Positions 56,842 through 64,000 of a stretch of 64,000 bases of DNA are shown here, one piece after another; position 1 is the first letter of the stretch; each line of letters opens with the position of its first letter. The notes under the pieces are model-generated. The model saw only the letters and a program-made list of their open reading frames with translations, was not told the origin of the DNA and did not search any database. Position numbers and translations under genes: made by a program. Source of the stretch: Ustilaginoidea virens (taxonomy: Eukaryota; Ascomycota; Sordariomycetes; Hypocreales; Clavicipitaceae); the NCBI RefSeq assembly GCF_000687475.1, contig NC_057317.1, positions 6,572,501 through 6,636,500 of the forward strand, written 5' to 3'.

Positions 56842-57191
56842 TGTCGGAATCGCTATCGCAAGGTGCCCAATTGGGCACCAATTGGGCACATTGCGACGGA
56901 TGTGCCGCGCACACCCGATGCGCACGATGTGGCCACTTTGGCCCCTTTTGCCCCTTTACCCCTGAGCCCGGTAGGGCACGCGGGCAGCCCGGCCCGACTG
57001 CGCCGATGCACGTGACAGCGGCACGCACAAAAAGGCCACATCGTGTAATTACCCTCTTTTGCTTCCTTTCTTTCCTTTTAGATATTCAGTCATTAGTAAA
57101 GTCAATAAATCCTTTACTTGGTGACCTCACGGTACATGATACCACGCGCGCGACCCTACGTATAACTGGGTACCCCGAGTTTATATCAACA
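56842..57191 (+). repeat. 3' LTR of C2 (350 bp)
   Basis: Essentially identical to the 5' LTR; one G/A difference about 13 bp from the start. Confidence 0.95.
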
Positions 57192-57212
57192 GAAGGAGTA
57201 TAGATTAGCGGC

Positions 57213-58345
57213 AAAATATATATGCCATTTTCGGCGATGACGAAAAGATATTTAGTTATAAAGACTTAAGGATTATATTGTAATACCAAGTAAATAATAT
57301 AAGACTATATGTGGAAACTATCTATAGTAAGAAATTAAAACTGCCGATTAGCGTTAACGAGCCTACGGATATTAATACTCTGCTTTAAGAGGGAAACTAT
57401 CTGCCTAAAAGTAGGCTGCCCCCGTCTTTGCTATATAGTATATGCTGACTAGGTTTAGTTGCTTTTGTAAAAGGTTCTGACTTTAAAAATAGTGCTTAAT
57501 AACTTAGCAATAATTGGATACCTCCTAGTATTCTTTATGAAATTATTAAGGGACTAAATGGAAAATATAAAGTCTGGAAGGGCAGCTTGGCTGACCCTAT
57601 AGTTTTATAGCTAAATATATATATCTAAATTTTAATTCTTTTTTTTATTAAGGGCGGTTCCTATATTGGCTAGGACCCTAATTTAGACTTGCTTACGCTA
57701 GATTTATCCGATATAGACCGTTAGACCGTTTTTTTCTTATATTATATATAAAAGTCGACTAATAAACTAGAGAAGACTAGTTCGTATATCGCTATATAAG
57801 GAATACATTGGCCTATATACTACTATATTATCCTAAATAAGATTGGGGTGCCTTTTAATAACCTATAGAAAATAATATATTAGCAATTTTATTTATACGT
57901 AAGATCGATATCGCCTATATAGCTATACCCGGCCTTTTACTATACGTACCTTATAGTATAGCGAATAAGAGCGTAGGTGTTTTTTAATAAGGTAAAGGAT
58001 GTATATAGGGAAATATCTATTGCTGAATAAATTGATAAAGATAATAATAAACTAGTCCTAGATAGTAATAATAGACGAGGCTAAGTAGAGTTGGCAATAC
58101 CTGCTTGGCTGCATTTAGAGCTAACTAGCGGGACTATCTATATAGTCTTTAGCCTTATTGGGAGGGACTTAGCATAATAAGTAAAGACTAAGGATTAATC
58201 TAGTAGATTTCTCGTATATTTATACAAATATAAGCTATCGTTATTAGGCTCTCTTTTCCAGGTTATTAAGATATTATTCCTATAAGCGACACTATAAGAA
58301 CTAGATGCATTAACTTTATTTATAGTTATAGAGAGAAGGACCTAA
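57213..58345 (+). pseudogene. Unknown RIP-degraded gene, right portion after C2
   Basis: A single frame of about 377 codons whose interruptions are almost all TAA/TAG (one TGA where CGA or TGG could have stood). It reads IFGDDEKIFSYKDLRII, then RLYVETIYSKKLKLPISVNE, PPSLLYSI..LGLVAFVKGS, IPPSILYEIIKGLNGKYKVW, FFIKGGSYIG, then WPIYYYIILNKIGVPFNNLQ and IPAWLHLELTSGTIYIVF. The middle shares the IGVP.N.LQK.IYQ..YLY module with 49032-49881. I do not recognise it. Length, single frame and RIP marks argue for a formerly intact multicopy gene. Confidence 0.45.
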
Positions 58346-59822
58346 AAATATTGCAACTAGCGAAAGATTCTATATTGGCGGTAAAATGCCAACTCTTAAT
58401 AATTATATATTAGCACTATTACTTATACGCTAGATCGGCTACTCTTCTATTGCTATACTTGCCTGTTTTCTATATATACCTTACCAAATAGCAAGCAAAA
58501 GCGTATAAGAATATCGCAATTAGTAAAGGATTTTAGCTTAGCGGTAAAATGCTACCCGACTTTTAGTTATAATGTATTAATTTTATTTGTAGTTATAGAG
58601 AGAAAGACCTTAGAGTTGACTAATTGGCGAAGGGAATAGCTCTACCTAGCGCTAATAAGACTTAGGCCCCTAAGTTTAGGTCCTTTAGCGGTATCGGCTC
58701 TTTTTTTCACCACCTAATTTAATATAAAGGTATCCTTAGGCTGTAGGCATTCTGTCTAGCTTATTAACGGCTAAAGAAGATAATAGCTAAAGAAAATAAT
58801 AGCTAAAGAAGATAATTATTACGGCCTTTAGGCTATAGGTATTCTATCTAGCTTATTAATAGCGGAAGAAAATAATAACTAAAGAAGATAAATATTACGG
58901 CCCCTAGGCATTAACAATTTTTTATAGTGGCGTAACCGTATAGTGCGGGGCAATATTACTTGCTAGCTAATAGCAGCCATCTGCCCCGCTCACCTAGACT
59001 ATATACTGTATATGCACTATATAGCTAGGCGTGCTTTAGTCTTAGCATATAGTATGGCTTTACCTAGCTGCTCTAACTTCCCCTTTCTACCTCTTATCCG
59101 CCTTAGTTAGCGGTAAAATACCAACTAACTAATAGTTATTCTATATTAGTATAGGCATAAAGGAGAACTGCGGTTCTCTATAAACCTCGATAAAAACAGG
59201 CAGCTAGCTAGTACTCTAGTACGAGATTCAGCACGCTTTTTCGTTATATTGCGAGCCATAACTAAAGTGTATATTAGCCACTCTTACCTTATAATCTTCC
59301 TAATGCCTAACTACCACTAATTAGTATAGGTATAAAGGAGAACTGCGGTTCTCTATAAACCTTGATGAAAATAGGCAGCTAGCTAATACTCTAGTATGAG
59401 ATTTAGCACGCTTTCTTATTATGCTGCGAGCTATAACTAAAGTGTATATTAGCCACTCTTAAGATAATATACTAGTAATATTATTTGTACGCAAGATCGA
59501 CCACGCCTGTATTACTATATCTGGCCGTCTATTACGCCTACCTTGCTAGATAGCAAGCAAGAGCGCTAATTCTATATAGGCTGTAGGCCTTACTTAGTAT
59601 ACCTTTACTAATTTACTGTAAATAGATAAAAAGAGCATTCTAGGGGCTACGATATAGCGCTAGGCGATAAAGAATCCGCTCCCTAGGATATAAAAGGCTA
59701 AAGTAAATGGCTACTATAGTATATATATAGACTCACTCCTTTAATTAAATATCATAGCGGCATTTAATATAGTAATTATACCCGCCTTATTTACTTACCC
59801 TTAAATAAAGGACTCCTACTAT
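58346..59822. repeat. Dispersed and duplicated AT-rich repeats; no intact gene
   Basis: Contains further pieces of the module TATTGGCGGTAAAATGCC (58360, 58540), a direct duplication near 58720-58915 (GGCTRTAGGYATTCTRTCTAGC), and a longer one with ATTAGTATAGGYATAAAGG at 59145 and 59320 (175 bp apart). Each of the latter includes the small hairpin AGAACTGCGGTTCT. 59470-59570 repeats the CGCAAGATCGACCACGCCTG block of 49750. Confidence 0.6.
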
Positions 59823-60170
59823 ATGGAGAAGATCTGCAACGGACCTAAGAGCTACTGCTTAATTGCTAAGGCTAATGGAGCCATATTTAAGCTATACCGT
59901 ACGCGTAGTGGCACGATAATTAAGCCTATAATGGCCGAGGAGGAAGGTTTCGCTAAGCTTAAGCCTGTCTACCTGCTTATTAGTAGTAGCCCAGATGAGC
60001 AGTAGATATAGTAGCGCTTTAGGGATATGGCTAAAAAGGGGAATATAAAGCCGCCTATTATAGCGGCAGACTGGCTTATAGACGTAGCTATAGCGCAGCA
60101 AGTGCGATTTAAAGATAAGTTTCTAATTAAAAACTTTAGCCGAAAGACTCTTTCTTATAAAAGTATTAAC
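59823..60170 (+). pseudogene. BRCT-like gene fragment
   Basis: From ATG: MEKICNGPKSYCLIAKANGA, FKLYRTRSGTIIKPIMAEEE, then KLKPVYLLISSSPDEQ, stop codons at three Gln-like positions, RFRDMAKKGNIKPPIIAADW and LIDVAIAQQVRFKDKFLI. The spacing of a hydrophobic strand, a variable loop and a terminal I..DWL.D resembles a BRCT domain (protein-protein module of DNA-damage and PARP-type proteins). This is a resemblance by eye only. The open frame is 60 codons; the rest is interrupted by TAG. It runs into a 161-bp tandem array, so the gene's 3' part is replaced or amplified. Confidence 0.4.
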
Positions 60171-60211
60171 CTATAAGGCTTTCCGGAAATATAGCTTAAC
60201 TATCGCAATAA

Positions 60212-60985
60212 GGCTATTTTAGGCCTGGTTAATCGTCTTTCTAGAAAGATGGCTTAACCGTTGCAATAAGGCTATTTTGGGCCTAGTTAATCCGTAATAA
60301 TAATAAGCAGATATTGAAAAAAATTTTGCAGACTTAAAGTTATCGGAGGACCCGTACCTAAAAATATATAGCATCGTTCCGGAAAGAGGGCTTTATATAA
60401 GCCATTCTAATATACTGACTATCGCAATAAGGCTATTTTAGGCCTAGTTAATCTGTAATAACGATGAGCAGATATTGAAAATAATATTGCGGACTTAAAG
60501 TTGTTGGAGGACTTATACCTGAAAATATATAGCGTCGTTCCGGAAAGAGGGCTTTATATAAGCCATTCTAATATATTGACTATCGCAATAAGGCTATTTC
60601 GGGCCTGGTTAATCCGCAATAACGATGAGTAGATATTGAAAATAATATTGCGGACTTGAAGTTATCGGAGGACCTATACCTGAAAATGTATAGCGTCTTT
60701 CTGGAAAGAGGGCTTTATATAAGCCATTCTAATATACTGACTATCGCAATAAGGCTATTTCGGGCCTAGTCAATCCGTAATAACGACGAGCAGATATTGA
60801 AAATAATATTGCGGACTTAAAGTTGTCGAAGGACCTGTACCTGAAAATATACGGCGTTGGTCCGGAAAGAGGGCTTTATATAAGCTATTTTAACGTATTA
60901 ACCGTTGCAATAAGGCTATTTCGGGCCTGGTTAATAGGCTTTCCGGGAAGAGGGCTTTATATAAGCCACTCTAGGGTCTATTGCA
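60212..60985. repeat. 161-bp tandem repeat array, four to five units
   Basis: GGCTATTTYGGGCCTRGTYAAT begins at 60270, 60431, 60592, 60753 and 60914: four spacings of exactly 161 bp, with a partial unit at 60212. Each unit includes GGAAAGAGGGCTTTATATAAGCC, which contains the near-palindrome GGCTTTATATAAGCC. Unit differences are mainly transitions. Confidence 0.93.
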
Positions 60986-61413
60986 ACTAAAATAGAAATA
61001 GGAAATATAGTAGAGGCAGAGGATATAAAAGCAGAGGCATTTAATAATAAGGATTTATATAAGTATAATTAATAAGATAATAAGCGATAAAAGAAGGGAG
61101 ATAAGGTTATAAATATATAATACTCCTACTAGGCATTAGCTTATAGTTAGCGGCATTAGCTCCTAATCGGCATTAATAAGCATAGGTTTAGTGCATATAT
61201 TTAAATTCGGGATATATATAAAGCCGACGATGTGTGTGTTTTATATGGTGGGACTATAAGCCTTAGTGGGGCACCTATTGGTGATATATATATACCGCGG
61301 GCTGCTGTAAGTTAGGTGATAGGCGGCTACCTGACCTAAGCACGTGCAGCGAGTCGATTCCGCCACTATATATCGGTGCATCCTCGCATGTAGGAACTAT
61401 TCTATATTGGCAC
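60986..61413. other. No gene seen
   Basis: AT-rich sequence up to the C7 solo LTR, including short CGGCATTAGCTCCTAATCGGCATTAATAAG-like repetition near 61130-61180. No convincing ORF. Confidence 0.45.
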
Positions 61414-61745
61414 TATTGGTGCTATATTAAGGGGTACCTATTTATATATAGGGTCGCGCGTATGGTATAATGTACCTATTGATCACGAAGTAAAGGTATT
61501 CTATTATTTTGCTAATAACTATCTAAGAAAGTAGGAAAGAGGCAAAAGAGAGGAATTATATAATATAGCCTCGGTTATATGCGTGCTATAGTTATATGCC
61601 TCGGCGCGGTCGGGCCGGGCTGCCCGCGTGCCCTACTAGGCATAGGGGGTAAACGGGCAAAAGTGGCTATATCGTGCGCAGCGGCGCGCGGTATATCTAT
61701 CGCAGTATATGCCCAATTGGGCACCTTACGACAGCGATTCCAATA
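61414..61745 (-). repeat. Solo LTR of family C, minus orientation (copy C7, 332 bp)
   Basis: Starts TATTGGTGCTATATTAAGG and ends GCGATTCCAATA, reverse of the family C LTR with RIP changes. Flanked by a perfect target duplication ggcac (61409-61413 and 61746-61750). No internal sequence remains. Confidence 0.9.
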
Positions 61746-61750
61746 GGCAC

Positions 61751-62443
61751 AGTTATTATAGCTAGGCTAATACAACTACCGATTCTAATATTCTATTTCC
61801 AGTAAGGTAGATATCGTTTAGTATACCTAATTATATTAGGCCTTTATATATAGCGCGCTATATATCGCCGCGCTACGCCGAGCACTGCTGCTATATCTGC
61901 ATCCTCGTCGTGCAGTAGATGGCTTGCTTATTCCCACTGCTCTCCCTCTTCGAAGTATATATATAAGTTAGGTAGTTAGGGCACTCGCATATACTATATT
62001 GCTGAGATATATGGTAATGCCTGATCGCGGCCCTTAACCTCTTACCGGCCTCTTTCCCTTGGATAAGGTACCTACCTACGTGCGTAGGGTAGCGTAGCTA
62101 TGCAGGTAACCCTCCCATATGTATAGACCAGGTGAAGCTTCGGACCTGTAGGTTTGAACTGGCCACCTAGTGCCGCCCCCGTTAGTAGCGCCCGTCCTAT
62201 CGGCCATATAACCAGTCTTAGCCTAGCCGGTCTTATCCTAGCCGACCTTTCAATATACCACCCTAGTAATAGCAGCTTACCTATAAAGCCTAAAGTGGGT
62301 TTCAGTAGGGGCTGGTAGACTTGGCCTTAGAGTTATTGTAGGAGGGGATAAAGCCTGCCGCCTATCCCTGACTAACTACTCCTCCCTTATAGCTGCCTCC
62401 ACAGACTAACCGAGCGAAGGTTGCCTAATATATAGGCCAGTAT
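61751..62443 (-). pseudogene. Degraded minus-strand coding remnant and spacer
   Basis: About 61790-62060 on the minus strand translates as ICECPNYLTYIYFEEGEQWE, SHLLHDEDADIAAVLGVARR, then YIARYI, a TAG, and RPNIIRYTKRYLPYWK. This looks like ordinary protein with RIP-type stops. No family is recognised. The rest to 62443 is moderately GC-rich (GGTAACCCTCCC, CTAGCCGGTCTTATCCTAGCCG) without an evident frame. The stretch ends at the C3 LTR. Confidence 0.35.
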
Positions 62444-62782
62444 TGTCGGAATCGCTGTCGCAAGGTGCCCAATTGGGCACATTGCGACGGATGTGCCGCG
62501 CACACCCGTTGCGCACGATGTGGCTACTTTTGCCCCTTTTGCCCCTGTGCCCCTGAGCCCGGTAGGGCACGCGGGCAGCCCGGCCCGACCGCGCCGATGC
62601 ACGTGACTACGGCACGCACAAAAAGGCCACATCGTGTAATTACTCTTTTGCTTCCTTTCTTTCCTCTTAGTTAGTCAGTCATAATCAAAGAAGTAATCAT
62701 ACCTTTGACCGGTGACCTCACGGTACTTGATACCACGCGCGCAACCCTACGTACAACTGGGTACCCCTTGGTGAAACCAACA
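62444..62782 (+). repeat. 5' LTR of C3 (339 bp)
   Basis: TGTCGGAATCGCTGTCGCAA ... TTGGTGAAACCAACA. It lacks the second half of the 18-bp palindrome that C1 and C2 carry. Confidence 0.92.
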
Positions 62783-62789
62783 CTGATCA

Positions 62790-62811
62790 GTGAAGTTGAA
62801 GTTCACTTCAC
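62790..62811 (+). other. Perfect stem-loop downstream of the C3 5' LTR
   Basis: GTGAAGT-TGAAGTTC-ACTTCAC, a 7-bp stem with 8-nt loop, 7 bp after the LTR end. Confidence 0.6.
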
Positions 62812-63280
62812 AGATTAGCTAGGACCAGCAAGAAGAGGCGATTTAAAAAGATCGTGCTAATAAGGAACGTGATCTAGCCTATTCAGAGGAACGGCTACGG
62901 ATGTCACGAACTAAGGGATAAACTGATTGTGTCTAACCTTCCCTACTCGTCTATCACGAGGAACAATCGCTAAATATCACACTGATAGTGTAACAGCCAG
63001 TGGATACAATTAGCAGGCCAAAACGCAGGTTCTTACGCAAGCGACCCTGAACCGCAATAATATCTACGGTAAAGAACCTATTTACCGTTATATTCAACAG
63101 TCAAATAAGCAACCGGAACGCCTATAATACCCTGCCCGACTATTGCTTCCTTCTTTCCTTCCTTCTTCTTATTAATTACTTCCTTCTTTCTTTTATCAAT
63201 TACTTCCTTTCAATACCTACGCCAAACGCTCCCTATCTCTCTGCCTTTTACGCCTAATCCTTACCCCTATCAACATCACA

Positions 63281-64000
63281 ATGGAGGCATCACTACCCGA
63301 AAAGCTTAGGCCTCACGCCGATACCATCACAGAGGACTGGACCAATTCAACAGATCAAATTGACCCTATAAATGCCACTAATAAGCAGTTACACAATCGT
63401 ATCGCCTACCTCATCAATAACTACTCAACAGGTGATGAGATAGATAATGATCTATGGGAACAGTTCCGTGATGATTGTGATGAGTGGACCGAAGAGTTAT
63501 TCAACCGTATCAACAAACGGCTTCTACAGGAATTACGAATAACCCTACGGGAACGTGGTATTTACGTCGGCTACCCAGCAGTCAAGACCCTCATCAATTG
63601 CATCCAACAACAGGATATGCCTAAATGGCCTCAAAAAGAAATAGACCGCCAATTAGCTCGCAAGACCTTTATATCTCGGTTAAACCCTCGAAGGAAACCC
63701 TTAATCCCTATCGCCTATACCGAACAAGAAATGCAAATGATGCGAATACCCTCACGGATACCCTCACAGATACCCTCACAATTACCCTTGCAATTACCCT
63801 CGCGAAGACCTTTACAAGCCCCTTCAACCCCTAGGGACTTTACAATACAAAGGGCTCAATCCTATCCCGACAGGATAGAGGCCCCGGCCCGTCACGACAA
63901 GATAGGTGCCCCGGCGGCCTGTCCCGACAGGATAGAGGCCCCGGCCCGTCACGACAAGATAGGTGCCCCGGCGGCCTGCCCTGACAAGATAGATGCCCCG
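63281..64000 (+). CDS. Gag (N-terminal part of gag-pol) of copia C3, open to the window edge
   Basis: ATG at 63281 opens 240 uninterrupted codons: MEASLPEKLRPHADTITEDW, RIAYLINNYSTGDEIDNDLW, FRDDCDEWTEELFNRINKR, LRERGIYVGYPAVKTLINC, then a Pro/Gln/Arg-rich part (RIPSRIPSQIPSQLPLQLPS) and the start of 19-residue repeats PDRIEAPARHDKIGAPAAC. Compared with C1 and C2, which share its layout, it has no stop codons and keeps CAA/CAG codons that are TAA/TAG there. Gag packages the element RNA. The start is supported by the equivalent ATG in C1. Whether the rest of pol is intact cannot be seen. Confidence 0.82.
   Translation, partial: MEASLPEKLRPHADTITEDWTNSTDQIDPINATNKQLHNRIAYLINNYSTGDEIDNDLWEQFRDDCDEWTEELFNRINKRLLQELRITLRERGIYVGYPAVKTLINCIQQQDMPKWPQKEIDRQLARKTFISRLNPRRKPLIPIAYTEQEMQMMRIPSRIPSQIPSQLPLQLPSRRPLQAPSTPRDFTIQRAQSYPDRIEAPARHDKIGAPAACPDRIEAPARHDKIGAPAACPDKIDAP
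63866..64000 (+). repeat. 57-bp GC-rich coding minisatellite in C3 gag
   Basis: CCCGACAGGATAGAGGCCCC begins at 63866 and 63923 with a third unit starting at 63980 (CCCTGACAAG): 57-bp period, 19 residues per unit, in frame. It continues beyond the window. Confidence 0.85.

Larger units (their letters stand above)
49882..57191 (+). mobile_element. Complete copia element, family C, copy C2 (7.3 kb), near-identical LTRs
   Basis: 350-bp LTRs at 49882-50231 and 56842-57191 and target duplication gaagg (49877-49881, 57192-57196). The LTRs differ at only one position that I can see (CGCTGTCGC versus CGCTATCGC), pointing to a young insertion. Even so, the interior gag-pol frame carries many TAG/TAA codons. 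It has the same organisation as C1 and C3, with a stem-loop (50238-50256) after the 5' LTR and a 22-C run (50563-50584) before gag. Confidence 0.95.
62444..64000 (+). mobile_element. Copia family C, copy C3, 5' part (runs off the window)
   Basis: 5' LTR at 62444-62782 preceded by agtat (62439-62443), a leader with the perfect stem-loop 62790-62811 and a second hairpin CTCGT-CTATC-ACGAG (62946-62960), a pyrimidine-rich stretch (63140-63210), then an open gag frame. Very few RIP-type changes are seen relative to C1. This is the best-preserved family C copy in the window. Confidence 0.9.

Noticed and set aside
62120..62190. tRNA-like GGTTTGAACTGG segment
   Set aside because: Resembles a T-arm by chance; I could not fold acceptor, D and anticodon arms around it.

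Overview
This window looks like a repeat-rich chromosome compartment of a filamentous ascomycete (Pezizomycotina). Three things support this. Genes that can be modelled have 49-63 bp introns with GTAAGT donors and CTAAY branch sites. The transposons are fungal Ty3/gypsy, Ty1/copia and Tc1/mariner types. Almost all old copies carry premature TAA/TAG codons where CAA/CAG/TGG is expected, the signature of repeat-induced point mutation (RIP, CpA to TpA). I cannot name the species.

Layout. 1-12 kb: a decayed Ty3/gypsy element (outer) whose integrase was split by a second gypsy chromovirus (1236-10253; 244-bp LTRs; target duplication gaagt). That element was in turn hit by a Tc1/mariner transposon (5531-6930). 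The inner gypsy also carries a 370-codon antisense reading frame between pol and its 3' LTR. 12-19 kb: a mosaic of copia fragments that I call families B, C and D, plus debris of small host-like genes. 19.4-25.8 kb: the one substantial host gene, a secreted giant repeat protein (signal peptide, WSC-type cysteine domain, thousands of bases of 40-residue Thr/Pro-rich repeats, six C-terminal LYECFN..GDHMTTTS repeats). It has three exons, and a single-base loss in a C-tract breaks the frame. It is flanked by RIP-mutated elements but is itself not RIP-like. 26-31 kb: more nested copia pieces, including an internally deleted family-C derivative. 31.8-34.3 kb: tandem arrays (237-bp and 57-bp periods) and a satellite containing the palindrome GGACCTATAGGTCC.

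34-40 kb: a complete but RIP-mutated copia element (family A, minus strand, 34318-40135, TSD cttat) inserted in that satellite. 40-47.8 kb and 49.9-57.2 kb: two complete family-C copia elements with 352/350-bp LTRs and TSDs gatag and gaagg. 62.4-64 kb: the start of a third family-C copy whose gag frame is open to the window edge. 47.8-49.9 kb and 57.2-61.4 kb: a satellite, pyrimidine tracts, a RIP-degraded unknown gene with a repeated motif (split by the second family-C element), a BRCT-like fragment, a 161-bp tandem array and a family-C solo LTR with TSD ggcac.

Together the window records many nested insertions. Apart from the repeat-protein gene and the youngest family-C gag, no intact protein-coding gene was found. 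No rRNA, convincing tRNA or CRISPR array was seen. Domain assignments come from reading translations by eye; no database search was possible.
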